Below the pieces are notes generated by a model. That model was not told the origin of the DNA and made no database searches. It saw only the letters and a program-made list of their open reading frames with translations. This document shows, piece by piece, positions 1 through 7,399 of a DNA stretch of 11,429 nt. The stretch comes from Planctomycetaceae bacterium (GTDB taxonomy: Bacteria > Planctomycetota > Planctomycetia > Pirellulales > Thermoguttaceae), in contig JAITKS010000342.1 of assembly GCA_031278315.1 (NCBI GenBank), forward strand, positions 1 through 11,429, written 5' to 3'. Positions within the stretch are counted from its first letter, which is position 1, and the number at the start of each line of letters is the position of its first letter. Made by a program: the position numbers and the translations under genes.

Positions 1-176
1 TGCAATATTTTTTAATAAATACAACTTGTTTTTGAGTCAAAAAATTGTCTATGTTTTCGCCATGCAAGGGCAATTTAAGTTTAAAACGAATACCGAAATT
101 TAAAGTGTGAAAAGTATAAACAAACAGCTTAATCACACTAATCACACTAATCAAATAAATCCAAATTCAGACAATT
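1..176. other. left-edge spacer, no firm gene
   Basis: I see no recognisable gene here. Two opposing frames stay open to the left edge: plus-strand codons from 2 to a TAA at 101-103, and a minus-strand frame from about 166 to the edge with GTG codons near 145 and 136. Neither gives a protein I recognise, so either could be the tip of a neighbouring gene or chance. A small palindrome, TTTTTGA-G-TCAAAAA, lies at 29-43. A TATAAA hexamer is present at 115-120 but has no convincing -35 partner. The stretch just before aroA is A-rich and has no Shine-Dalgarno sequence. Confidence 0.4.
131..157. repeat. 9-bp tandem repeat upstream of aroA
   Basis: AATCACACT occurs twice in perfect tandem (131-139, 140-148), followed by a degenerate third unit AATCAAATA (149-157). 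It ends about 20 bp before the aroA start, so it would lie in the leader or promoter. Its function is unknown; it may vary in copy number by slippage. Confidence 0.65.
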
Positions 177-1532
177 ATGAATACTTCGATACAAATTACA
201 CCTCTTGAACAACAGTTGAATGCAACTGTTTTGTTACCTGGATCAAAAAGTATAACAAACCGAGCATTGATATTATCGGCTTGCTGTTCAGGATTCACAA
301 TTTTAGAACACGTTCTTGAATCTGAAGATACCCAAATAATGCTCGGCGCTCTTCGTGAATTAGGCGTAACAATTGATCGCCAAGAGAATAAAATCTCATC
401 TCAAGATAATATAATTATTTCAGGTTTAGGCGGTTTAATAACTAAACCAAACGCTGAAATTTATATCGGTAATAGCGGTACATCTGTTCGATTTCTAACA
501 GCTTTACTTGCTTTATCCGGCAGAGGTGAATATCGTCTTTACGGCAAACCGCGAATGCATCAACGTCCGATTAGCGGTCTTGTCGATGCGTTACGTTTTC
601 TCGGTGCGAATATTCGTTACGAAAATAATAATGGTTCGCCGCCGTTGTTTATCGGATGCCGAAATAAACTCGGCAAAAAAATTATTGAATCCGGTAAAGT
701 TGAAATTGCAGTATCCGGCGATGTTTCGAGTCAATTTTTAAGTGCAGTTCTAATGACCGCCCCTATTGCATCAGACGAAATTGATGTTGAAATTATCGTT
801 ACAGAAAAGTTAGTCTCTCGGCCTTATGTTGAAATGACAATCAACATAATGGAATCTTTCGGAGTTAAACCAACAATAAATAACGATTTTACTTCTTTTC
901 GATTTCATCAAGGCGAATTTTATCATCCGCCCGGCGTTTATCGGATCGAACCGGATGCTTCAGCGGCGTCGTATTTTTTTGCTGCCGCCGCAATTTGCGG
1001 AGGAACAATACAAATAGAAGGACTCTCCCAAAAAAGTGTACAAGGTGATATTAAATTTGTTGATTGCCTTGAACAAATGGGCTGCACTGTAAAATTCGAT
1101 AACGAAAAAAATACAACTACAGTTTCACGCTCACCTAATAAACCAATTAAAGGAATTTCAGTTGATATGAATTATATCAGTGATACAGCACAAACTCTCG
1201 GAGTTGTTGCGCTTTTTGCTGAAGGTACAACAGAAATAAAAAATATCGAACATGTCAGATACAAAGAAACAGATAGAATCGCCGCTCTCGCAACCGAACT
1301 GCGCCGATTCGGTGCAACTGTCGAAGAACAACATGACGGATTAAAAATTATTCCGCCGGCTGAAATCAAACCTGCAACCGTTGAAACTTACGACGACCAC
1401 AGAATGGCAATGAGCTTTGCCGCCGCTGGACTAAAAATTGACGGCGTTGTTATTAAAAATCCAGATTGCGTACAAAAAACTTTTCCAAACTTCTTTAACG
1501 AATTAAAGAAATTGCTAGTTGTTAGCGGTTAG
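177..1532 (+). CDS. aroA: 3-phosphoshikimate 1-carboxyvinyltransferase (EPSP synthase)
   Basis: This cytoplasmic enzyme of the shikimate pathway transfers the enolpyruvyl group of PEP to shikimate-3-phosphate. The 451-residue length is normal for a complete two-domain EPSP synthase. Visible signatures are LPGSKSITNRAL with K24 (the substrate-binding lysine), GNSGTSVRF at 98-106, GDVSSQFLSAVLM, EPDASAASYFF, YISDTAQTL with D336 (position of the catalytic Asp), KETDR with E364, and DDHRMAM near the C-terminus. In the PEP-binding loop the residue after the arginine is F106, where E. coli AroA has proline (P101). The ATG at 177 places the first motif at the expected distance, although there is no Shine-Dalgarno sequence. 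No other aro genes are nearby. The last three residues (V-S-G) and the TAG stop are encoded by a heptamer repeat that runs on past the gene. Confidence 0.95.
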   Translation: MNTSIQITPLEQQLNATVLLPGSKSITNRALILSACCSGFTILEHVLESEDTQIMLGALRELGVTIDRQENKISSQDNIIISGLGGLITKPNAEIYIGNSGTSVRFLTALLALSGRGEYRLYGKPRMHQRPISGLVDALRFLGANIRYENNNGSPPLFIGCRNKLGKKIIESGKVEIAVSGDVSSQFLSAVLMTAPIASDEIDVEIIVTEKLVSRPYVEMTINIMESFGVKPTINNDFTSFRFHQGEFYHPPGVYRIEPDASAASYFFAAAAICGGTIQIEGLSQKSVQGDIKFVDCLEQMGCTVKFDNEKNTTTVSRSPNKPIKGISVDMNYISDTAQTLGVVALFAEGTTEIKNIEHVRYKETDRIAALATELRRFGATVEEQHDGLKIIPPAEIKPATVETYDDHRMAMSFAAAGLKIDGVVIKNPDCVQKTFPNFFNELKKLLVVSG

Positions 1533-1562
1533 CGGTGAGTGGTGAGCGGTTAGCGGTTAGTT
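1521..1562. repeat. GTTAGCG heptamer array overlapping the aroA stop
   Basis: Six consecutive 7-bp units start at 1521, 1528, 1535, 1542, 1549 and 1556. They read GTTAGCG or close variants (GTGAGTG, GTGAGCG, final GTTAGTT). The first 12 bases are the end of aroA, including its TAG stop at 1530-1532. A sister array with the T variant (GTTAGTG) lies at 11091-11115, and the same 22-bp block follows both. Such arrays are prone to copy-number change by slippage. Confidence 0.85.
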
Positions 1563-1673
1563 CGCATGCGGAGATTAAGCAGCGAATCTAAATTCGAATC
1601 ACTCAGGGCTGGTTTGATTAAGTTTTAAAATTTACATATAACGATGAGCGCAAAAATTCCACTGATATTTTAC
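1556..1673 (+). repeat. modular intergenic repeat, copy 1 (right part)
   Basis: The segment begins with a 22-bp block (1556-1577, containing the palindrome CGCATGCG) identical to 11109-11130. It continues with about 30 bp of clear but diverged similarity to 11131-11155 (shared AATCACT), then a poorly matching middle. It ends in the motif ATTCCACTGATATTTTAC at 1656-1673. No left terminal repeat is visible because aroA lies there, so this looks like a truncated copy of the element at 11001-11249. A further partial motif, ATTCTACTGTAATAAC, follows at 1701-1716. The rest of the spacer to 1802 holds nothing else that I can name. Confidence 0.65.
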
Positions 1674-1789
1674 AAAACTGTGTATTGCGGCTTTGCGGCA
1701 ATTCTACTGTAATAACTTGATTAGAGTAAACAGAAAGAAATCGGCAAATTCACAATACTGATATTTCCATTAACAACAAACAAAAACTT

Positions 1790-1793
1790 GGAG
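1790..1793 (+). promoter_or_regulatory. Shine-Dalgarno GGAG that fixes the start at 1803
   Basis: GGAG sits 9 bases before the ATG at 1803. An in-frame TTG at 1788 overlaps this site and would add five residues ahead of the twin-arginine signal, so ATG 1803 is the better start. It is the only clear Shine-Dalgarno site I found before any gene in the window. Confidence 0.7.
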
Positions 1794-1802
1794 ACTAATA
1801 TA

Positions 1803-3104
1803 ATGCTCACAAACAAATATTCCCGTCGTGAAATTCTTACAGCAGGAGCGGCGGCAACAGCTGTATCGCTTGTCCCTACAATTTTGCCCGCTAATGTATT
1901 TGGACGCGGCGGCAAAATCGCACCGAGTAACAAAATTACACTCGGCATAATCGGTGCCGGCGGACGCGGCATAAGCGATTTGAAACGTTTTCTCGCTCAA
2001 CCGGATGTTCAATTTCTTGCAATTTGCGATGTCCAAAAAGATAGACGCGAAAGCTGCAAAGAACGAGTAGAGAAAGAAAACGGCATCAAAGATTGCAGCT
2101 TGTACCGCGACTTTCGCGACTTGCTCGCAAGAAAAGATATTGACGCTGTACTAATCGCAACCGGCGACCATTGGCACGCACACGCATCAATTTACGCCGC
2201 CCAACACGGTAAAGATGTTTACTCCGAAAAACCTTGTGCAATCACTATAGACCTATGCCGTCAACTCACAAATGCAATAAAACGATACGGCGTAATTTTT
2301 CAAGGCGGTATGCAACGCCGAAGTATAGGAAATTTCAAAACCGCCGTCGATCTCGCACGAAAAGGAAAACTCGGAAAACTAAAAGAAGTTCACGCCGCTA
2401 CGTATTTTCTAAAAGTTATCTACGACTGGCTGCCCGCTCAACCTTTGCCCGATGCCGAAACTATCGATTGGGACCTTTGGCTCGGTCCTTCACCATGGCG
2501 GCCGTACAATAACGATTATGTTAAAGGTAGATGGCGGGCGCATTACGATTTCGATTCCGGTGCAAAATTTCACGATTGGGCTGCACACACCGTTGACCTC
2601 TGTCAATGGGCAGTAGGAGCAGACGGCTCTGCACCCGTAAAATATTGGGCGGAAGATCATATTTTATTCGGCATGTATGAAAATGGTGTAAAGCTGGTTT
2701 CGCGTCCTACCGGTTGGCTGGGACTCGGAAATTGTGCAGTTCGGTTTGAAGGCGAAAATGGATGGATTGAAACCGGTGACAGCGGACGAATCGCTGTCGC
2801 ACCTGACTCGTTAAGAAATGAACTCGTAAATGATTTTGATATCTACGGCAAGAAGTTCGGCGGCTCTCATGGTGAAGACGCTGAAGCTCATGTTCGTAAT
2901 TTTCTCGATTGTGTTAAAAATCGCAAACAGCCGGCATGCAACAGCGATATAGTTTGCAGCACGCATATTGCTTGTCATGCCGCAGCACTATCATGGATGT
3001 TAAAAAGAGAATTAAATTTCAATCCAAAAAATGATACGTTTATAAATGACGAACAAGCAAACCGCATGAAAACCCGTGCTTGGAGAGAACCATGGAACAT
3101 TTGA
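1803..3104 (+). CDS. TAT-exported Gfo/Idh/MocA family oxidoreductase
   Basis: A 433-residue NAD(P)-dependent sugar (or similar polyol) oxidoreductase of the Gfo/Idh/MocA family. From the ATG at 1803 the N-terminus carries a twin-arginine signal (SRREIL at 7-12, then a hydrophobic stretch to about residue 30), so it is probably exported folded with its cofactor. The Rossmann dinucleotide loop is GIIGAGGRG at 48-56. The family EKP motif (YSEKP) lies near 140-144, with E-K-P at 142-144. FHDWAAH lies near 256-262, in the substrate-facing C-terminal domain. Exported members of this kind are expanded in Planctomycetota and several oxidise glycosides or inositols. The next gene, 90 bp downstream, encodes a secreted DUF1080 protein with no terminator between them, which suggests co-transcription and a shared glycoside pathway. 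The exact substrate cannot be read from the sequence. Confidence 0.88.
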   Translation: MLTNKYSRREILTAGAAATAVSLVPTILPANVFGRGGKIAPSNKITLGIIGAGGRGISDLKRFLAQPDVQFLAICDVQKDRRESCKERVEKENGIKDCSLYRDFRDLLARKDIDAVLIATGDHWHAHASIYAAQHGKDVYSEKPCAITIDLCRQLTNAIKRYGVIFQGGMQRRSIGNFKTAVDLARKGKLGKLKEVHAATYFLKVIYDWLPAQPLPDAETIDWDLWLGPSPWRPYNNDYVKGRWRAHYDFDSGAKFHDWAAHTVDLCQWAVGADGSAPVKYWAEDHILFGMYENGVKLVSRPTGWLGLGNCAVRFEGENGWIETGDSGRIAVAPDSLRNELVNDFDIYGKKFGGSHGEDAEAHVRNFLDCVKNRKQPACNSDIVCSTHIACHAAALSWMLKRELNFNPKNDTFINDEQANRMKTRAWREPWNI

Positions 3105-3194
3105 CTTAAATACAAAACGTAATAGAATTGACAACTCAAAATAAAAAGACACTGTGTATTGAATATTCTTAAACATTAAAATTTCAAACAAAAA

Positions 3195-5546
3195 ATGAAA
3201 ATGAAAAAAATTATTATATGTGTACTTTTCGTTTTATTCTCGAGTTCGTTTGTGATTGCTCAATCGGGCAAACCTTCGGCAGAAGAGACAGAAAAAAACG
3301 TAAAGATTTTACAATCAATTTTCAACAACAACAATTCAACACCGACAGACGCTCAACTTTATGATGCGTCTCAAGCGGTATTCCGATTAACACAAATTGG
3401 TACCGACGCCGCTGTACCCGAACTAAAAAAATTGCTTTCATGCGGCGAGCTGAACACGAATGTTCGTACCGCATTGATTAATATCGGTGACGCCGGAATT
3501 ATTGCTTTACGCGAATCTTTAAATTCTATTGAGGGTAAATCTCTTATTGGAGTAATTGAATCAATTGGTTCTGTTCGGGATGAGAAATCGGTCGTGCAAC
3601 TTATTAAGTTGACACAAAACTCAAACGATACAGTTGCAAAATCGGCGATTCTTGCACTTGGTAAAATTGCATCTGTTAGTTCGATTAGCGCGTTAAAATC
3701 AATTTTGCAGACACGTAATTCGCAATTTCGGTTGGAAAGTGCTAATGCGCTGTTGATTGCTTCGGAGCGTGTTCTTGATACAAAAGATAATAAAACTGCA
3801 ATTGAAATATATAGTCTTTTGTTTCGTTACAAGGAGTTTCAAACTGTTTGGTCTGCGGCGGTGCAGTCGTATCTTTTATTGAATCCGCAGCCGCAAGATG
3901 CGTTACAATTATTTAAAGAGCTGCTTATATCGGAAGATGAAATTGAATTTCGTACGGCGTCTTTTGTTGCGGTTAGAATTGAATCTCCGCAAGTAAGTAA
4001 ATTGATACTTGAGAATTTATCACAATTTCCAAATAATAAGAAAGCTATTTTGATTGAGATTCTTGGTATTCGTAAGGAGCGGTCTGCATTACCTGTTTTG
4101 ATTGAAATTGCGTCATCGAGTTCGGAAGACGTAACGGTTAAAACGTCGGCAATTAAAGCACTAGGCGAAATCGGCGATATGATCGGAATTGAGACAATTT
4201 TCAATGCTATTAATTCATCTGAAAAAACTGTTTCTAAAGCCGGTAAAGAAAGTTTAGCGAAATTGCAAGGCTCTGAATTTAACGTAACGATAATTAAAAA
4301 TCTTGACGCAAAAAATAAAATTCTACGTTTGACAGCGTTGAAAATTATCGAAGAGCGGCGTATTGCGGAAGCGATAAACAAAGTAAAAATTCTTTTTGAC
4401 GATTCGGATATTGAAATCAAGTCGGCGGCGTACAGAGCGTTTTCGCAAATTATTGTTGCAACTGCAGCTGATTTGGAACCGTTACTGTATCTGCTTCAAA
4501 AGTCTGACAATTCTGAAGAAGAAAAAAATGCTTTAAAAGATGCCCTGCGGACTGTTTGCCGTAAAATTCAAACACGAGACGAAAGCGTAAATGTTATCGA
4601 AAAATTTAAGAATATTAATGACATCGAGAACAAAAAATTCTTACTAGATTTATTATTTCTAATCGGCAATAACAACTCGTGCAAAGTTACGGCGGAGTTT
4701 GCTAGAAGTAACAATAACGAAATTGCTGATCACGCAACTATGTTATTAGGTAAATGGATTTCGTCGGAAGCTGCGCCGTTCTTGATCGATCTGGCGGAGA
4801 ATCATCCGTCGGAAAAATATAGAGTTCGGACTTTGAGCGGTTATATTAGAATAATTCGTCAATTCGGGTTACCTCTTGAGCAAAAATACGAGATGATTAA
4901 AAAAGCTGAATCGACAGCAAAACGCGGCGCTGATAAAAAACGTATCGCCGAGTTGAAAGAAAATATTCAAACGCAATTGAAAGCAAAACCGATTTTTGAC
5001 GGAAAAACGTTTGAAGGATGGGAAGGTAATCTTTCGTTTTTTAGAATTGCAGATAATGCAATAGTTGCAGGAACATTAGAAAAACGAATCCCGCAAAATG
5101 AATTTCTTTGTACAACTAAAGAGTATGAAAATTTCACGTTGCATCTCGAAATAAAAATTTTGGGGAAAGGTGCCAATGCCGGAATTCAATTTAGATCGAA
5201 ACGTTTATCGGATGACAAAAAACGGCCGAATGAAGTCGCCGGATATCAAGCAGACATGACCGATACAGAAAAATTTTGGGGATGTCTATACGATGAATCA
5301 AGACGCGGAAAATTCTTAGCGGAAGCGAATCTTGATGAAATAAAAACTATCTTCCGCAAAAATGATTGGAATGAGTTAAAAATTGTTTGTAAAGATGACA
5401 ACATTAAGTTATATGTAAATGGCAAAATGACTGTTGACTATACTGAAACAGACAAAAAAATTCCAAGAAAAGGAATAATCGGATTACAAATTCACAGCGG
5501 CGGACCAAGCGAAGCATGGTATAGAAACATAAGAATTGAAGAATAA
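3195..5546 (+). CDS. secreted HEAT-repeat protein with C-terminal DUF1080 domain
   Basis: A 783-residue protein in three parts. Residues 1 to about 22 form a Sec signal peptide (MKMKK, hydrophobic core, then FVIAQ with likely cleavage after the alanine). Residues of about 40-590 are alpha-helical HEAT-like repeats, recognisable from recurring patterns such as SAILALGKIASVSSISALK and TSAIKALGEIGDMIGIETI; this is probably a binding scaffold. Residues of about 598-783 are a DUF1080 (3-keto-disaccharide hydrolase-type, concanavalin A-like) domain. It opens with FDGKTFEGWEG at 601-611 and includes NAGIQFRSKR, GYQADM and the closing GLQIHSGG...WYRNIRIEE. The domain is associated with hydrolysis or binding of oxidised glycosides, which fits the exported oxidoreductase just upstream. 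The leader is A-rich with no Shine-Dalgarno. A strong terminator follows at 5568. The hydrolase role is inferred from family and context. Confidence 0.85.
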   Translation: MKMKKIIICVLFVLFSSSFVIAQSGKPSAEETEKNVKILQSIFNNNNSTPTDAQLYDASQAVFRLTQIGTDAAVPELKKLLSCGELNTNVRTALINIGDAGIIALRESLNSIEGKSLIGVIESIGSVRDEKSVVQLIKLTQNSNDTVAKSAILALGKIASVSSISALKSILQTRNSQFRLESANALLIASERVLDTKDNKTAIEIYSLLFRYKEFQTVWSAAVQSYLLLNPQPQDALQLFKELLISEDEIEFRTASFVAVRIESPQVSKLILENLSQFPNNKKAILIEILGIRKERSALPVLIEIASSSSEDVTVKTSAIKALGEIGDMIGIETIFNAINSSEKTVSKAGKESLAKLQGSEFNVTIIKNLDAKNKILRLTALKIIEERRIAEAINKVKILFDDSDIEIKSAAYRAFSQIIVATAADLEPLLYLLQKSDNSEEEKNALKDALRTVCRKIQTRDESVNVIEKFKNINDIENKKFLLDLLFLIGNNNSCKVTAEFARSNNNEIADHATMLLGKWISSEAAPFLIDLAENHPSEKYRVRTLSGYIRIIRQFGLPLEQKYEMIKKAESTAKRGADKKRIAELKENIQTQLKAKPIFDGKTFEGWEGNLSFFRIADNAIVAGTLEKRIPQNEFLCTTKEYENFTLHLEIKILGKGANAGIQFRSKRLSDDKKRPNEVAGYQADMTDTEKFWGCLYDESRRGKFLAEANLDEIKTIFRKNDWNELKIVCKDDNIKLYVNGKMTVDYTETDKKIPRKGIIGLQIHSGGPSEAWYRNIRIEE

Positions 5547-5567
5547 AATTAACAAACAAAAAATTCA

Positions 5568-5595
5568 GTAGAGACACAAGACATTGTGTCTCTAC
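5568..5595. terminator. bidirectional terminator hairpin between convergent genes
   Basis: A perfect 12-bp inverted repeat, GTAGAGACACAA / TTGTGTCTCTAC, has a 4-base loop GACA. T-rich sequence follows on both strands (TTTCGATTTTATTT on plus; TGAATTTTTTGTTTG on minus). It lies between the 3' end of the DUF1080 gene (5546) and the 3' end of the HPt gene (5647), where it could stop transcription from both sides. A diverged copy lies at 6001-6032, so it is also a dispersed palindrome. Confidence 0.7.
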
Positions 5596-5646
5596 GTTTC
5601 GATTTTATTTATTGTAACGAAAAACCGAATTTGAATTGTTTCGATT

Positions 5647-5961
5647 TTATGATTCTTGTGATTCCGCAGACGCCGCTTTGCAGAGTTCTATTAGGTATTG
5701 CGTGAGAGTTATTATTTGATTTTTGGATGAATTGTTTTTTATTGCTTTTACTATTTCTTCGGCAGCTGTACTCAATTCGGCAAAACCGTAACTACCGGAA
5801 GAACCTTTTAATTGATGAGCGAAATACATTAAACCTTTTTTATCATCAGATTCCAACAACTTGTTTAATTGTGAAATTCGATCCGGCATTTCGGTTACAA
5901 ACATTGTTATAAGTTCGTGTAAATCGGGATCAGAGGCTATACTTGAATAAATTGGTTTCAT
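5647..5961 (-). CDS. stand-alone HPt (histidine phosphotransfer) domain protein
   Basis: A complete 104-residue protein consisting of one HPt four-helix domain. The signature AHQLKGSSGSYGF spans 48-60, and H49 is the expected phosphoryl acceptor, followed by the family's LKG and downstream Gly. The first helix region, LHELITMFVTEMPDRISQL, is also typical of the family. Such proteins relay phosphate between hybrid histidine kinases and response regulators in the cytoplasm. No kinase or receiver gene is in the window, so its partners are encoded elsewhere. It is the only complete minus-strand gene here and is flanked by two copies of one palindrome (5568-5595, 6001-6032), which makes it a self-contained transcription unit. 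No Shine-Dalgarno sequence precedes the ATG. Confidence 0.88.
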   Translation of the reverse strand: MKPIYSSIASDPDLHELITMFVTEMPDRISQLNKLLESDDKKGLMYFAHQLKGSSGSYGFAELSTAAEEIVKAIKNNSSKNQIITLTQYLIELCKAASAESQES

Positions 5962-6000
5962 AATTTAATCTGTTTAATTGTTACGAAAAATAAAATTGAA

Positions 6001-6032
6001 ATGTAGAAACATAATATTTTGTGTCTCTACAT
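6001..6032 (-). repeat. diverged copy of the 5568 palindrome upstream of the HPt gene
   Basis: The arms ATGTAGAAACATAA (6001-6014) and TTGTGTCTCTACAT (6019-6032) match the 5568 palindrome. The two imperfect positions are A-C mismatches in a plus-strand RNA but G-U pairs in a minus-strand RNA, so the hairpin is fully paired only when transcribed on minus. It lies about 40 bp upstream of the HPt start, in its possible leader, and behind the kinase gene at 6143. Confidence 0.65.
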
Positions 6033-6035
6033 GAA

Positions 6036-6071
6036 TTTCGTTTATTTCGTTTTTTTCGTTTATTTCGTATT
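6036..6071. repeat. TTTCGTTTA 9-bp tandem array
   Basis: Four 9-bp units start at 6036, 6045, 6054 and 6063 (TTTCGTTTA, TTTCGTTTT, TTTCGTTTA, TTTCGTATT), followed by TCAAAA and an A-rich stretch. The unit resembles the TTCGTGT-type array at 9260-9328. Both arrays run into a TTTCAAAA sequence and then into the 18-bp dispersed motif. Confidence 0.75.
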
Positions 6072-6092
6072 TCAAAAAAAATTAAAAAAAAT

Positions 6093-6110
6093 ATTCTACT
6101 GAAATATTAC
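6093..6110 (+). repeat. dispersed 18-bp motif, copy before the GHMP kinase
   Basis: ATTCTACTGAAATATTAC, followed by TATTTTTTGAA, matches copies at 1656, 7382, 9349 and 11232 and a reverse copy at 11001-11019. It ends 32 bp before the kinase start, so it would lie in the promoter or leader. Whether it has a transcriptional role is unknown. Confidence 0.6.
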
Positions 6111-6142
6111 TATTTTTTGAAATCTAACATTTATTATCAAAA

Positions 6143-7150
6143 ATGGAAATAATACGTTGTCATGCTTATGCTCGTGCTGGATTGATTGGTAATCCTTCCG
6201 ACGCATATAACGGTAAAACAATTGCGATAATTGTCAAGAATTTTCGCGCACAAGTTACGCTTTACGAATGGGATCGAATTGAAATTGTACCAAGTCCTAG
6301 CGACGAGAGTGTATTCAGCTCAATTCACGAGATGACCCAAGATGTAAAATTGCATGGTTATTACGGCGGGATTCGTCTTGTCAAGGCAGCTATTTATGGA
6401 TTTGTTTTATATTGTCAATCTCACGGCATAAGGCTGCATGATCGTAATTTTTCTATACGGTACGATACAACGATTCCGCGTCAGGTCGGAATGGCGGGTT
6501 CAAGTGCTATTGTTGTTGCAACTATTCGTGCTTTGATGAATTTTTATGAAATTACTATTTCCAAGCGGGTTCTTCCGTCTCTTGTTCTTTCGATAGAGCG
6601 GGAGCAACTCAACATAACTGCCGGACTTCAAGATCGGGTTGCACAAGTTTATGAAGGTTGCGTGTACATGAATTTCGCTAAAGAAGCAGAAAGAATCGAG
6701 GAAGGTTTTTGCTGCGGCAGCTACGAGAATTTACCAACAAATGAATTGCCGTTGATTTATGTTTCTTACTCAACCGATTTCGGCGAGCCGACAGAAATTT
6801 TTCATAACAACTTACGTTTTCGTTACGATAATGGAGAAAAACAAGTTGTTGAAGCGATGTCGAAATTCGCTGATATTACACTTGAAGCAAAAAAGGCAAT
6901 GTACGATCAAGATTGGGACAAATTAAATTGTCTTATTAATCAGAATTTTGATTTAAGGCGTTCAATATGTCAATTACCGAGAGAGCATATTTTAATGATT
7001 GAAACTGCAAGATCATGTAATGTTTCCGCAAAATTTGCAGGAAGCGGAGGCGCAATAGTAGGAATTTGTCCCGACGAAAAAACTTTTCTAAAATTAAGAG
7101 AAAAAATGGAATCTATCGGATGTAAAACTATCAACGTTAATTACCGCTAA
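6143..7150 (+). CDS. GHMP-family sugar kinase, glucuronokinase-like
   Basis: A 335-residue cytoplasmic kinase of the GHMP superfamily. The N-terminus ARAGLIGNPSDAYNGKT (about 10-26) is the substrate-side motif. The ATP-binding loop IPRQVGMAGSSAIV spans 111-124. ITAGLQDRVAQVYEG (about 158-172) contains D164, a candidate catalytic or substrate residue. The C-terminal glycine motif KFAGSGGAIVGIC starts at K297. The NPSDAY, AGSSAIV and GLQDRVAQVY strings recall plant glucuronokinase, which makes glucuronate-1-phosphate from glucuronate and ATP. I therefore favour a sugar-acid or sugar anomeric kinase, while a different sugar remains possible. The ATG follows an A-rich leader without Shine-Dalgarno. 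The gene appears to be a single transcription unit ending at the hairpin at 7286-7319. Confidence 0.8.
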   Translation: MEIIRCHAYARAGLIGNPSDAYNGKTIAIIVKNFRAQVTLYEWDRIEIVPSPSDESVFSSIHEMTQDVKLHGYYGGIRLVKAAIYGFVLYCQSHGIRLHDRNFSIRYDTTIPRQVGMAGSSAIVVATIRALMNFYEITISKRVLPSLVLSIEREQLNITAGLQDRVAQVYEGCVYMNFAKEAERIEEGFCCGSYENLPTNELPLIYVSYSTDFGEPTEIFHNNLRFRYDNGEKQVVEAMSKFADITLEAKKAMYDQDWDKLNCLINQNFDLRRSICQLPREHILMIETARSCNVSAKFAGSGGAIVGICPDEKTFLKLREKMESIGCKTINVNYR

Positions 7151-7260
7151 CAAAGCTCCTATTGACTTATTATTGATGTTATATTACGATTCTCACAATT
7201 CACGTTTTTGAGTTGAGAGATTGCTGAAATTTTTGTTTGCAATTGTTGTAACAAAAAATA

Positions 7261-7399
7261 GTAATATTCAAATAATGAAATTAAACCGCTGATTAATATT
7301 ATTGGAAATCTATCAGCGGAATTTTTATTTTCAGATTTTTGAGATTATGAATTTTAAAACTAACCTTGAAACCTTTGAAAAATTTCACTGATATATTAC
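7261..7399. repeat. probable diverged inverted-repeat element in the 7151-7537 spacer
   Basis: The segment begins with GTAATATTCA and ends with ATTTCACTGATATATTAC (7382-7399), so its ends are inverted relatives (GTAATAT.../...ATATTAC). On the minus strand, 7251-7270 reads TGAATATTACTATTTTTTG, almost the same as the copy at 6101-6119. Inside lies a hairpin whose arms again contain CCGCTGAT. This is weaker than the element at 11001-11249. The remaining parts of the 387-bp spacer (7151-7260 and 7400-7537) hold no gene that I can support; an in-frame TTG at 7421 would add 39 residues to the next protein but is unlikely. Confidence 0.45.
7286..7319 (+). terminator. hairpin with T-rich tail after the GHMP kinase
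   Basis: A perfect 8-bp inverted repeat CCGCTGAT (7286-7293) / ATCAGCGG (7312-7319) has an 18-base loop and is followed by AATTTTTATTTT. It lies about 135 bp after the kinase stop and fits a rho-independent terminator, although the loop is long. The arms are the core of the dispersed motif (TTCCGCTGATA) in opposite orientations. Confidence 0.5.

Noticed and set aside
1684..1702. Small hairpin ATTGC...GCAAT downstream of aroA
   Set aside because: It is short, with a G-G mismatch and no T tract, so it is not a convincing terminator.
3128..3160. TTGACA at 3128 as a promoter for the HEAT-DUF1080 gene
   Set aside because: At 17-bp spacing the -10 position reads ACTGTG-like sequence, and the nearest TGTATT is 21 bp away; co-transcription with the upstream gene is as likely.
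3839..4420. Minus-strand ORF of 193 codons within the HEAT gene
   Set aside because: It is fully antisense to a well-supported coding region and shows no recognisable domain.
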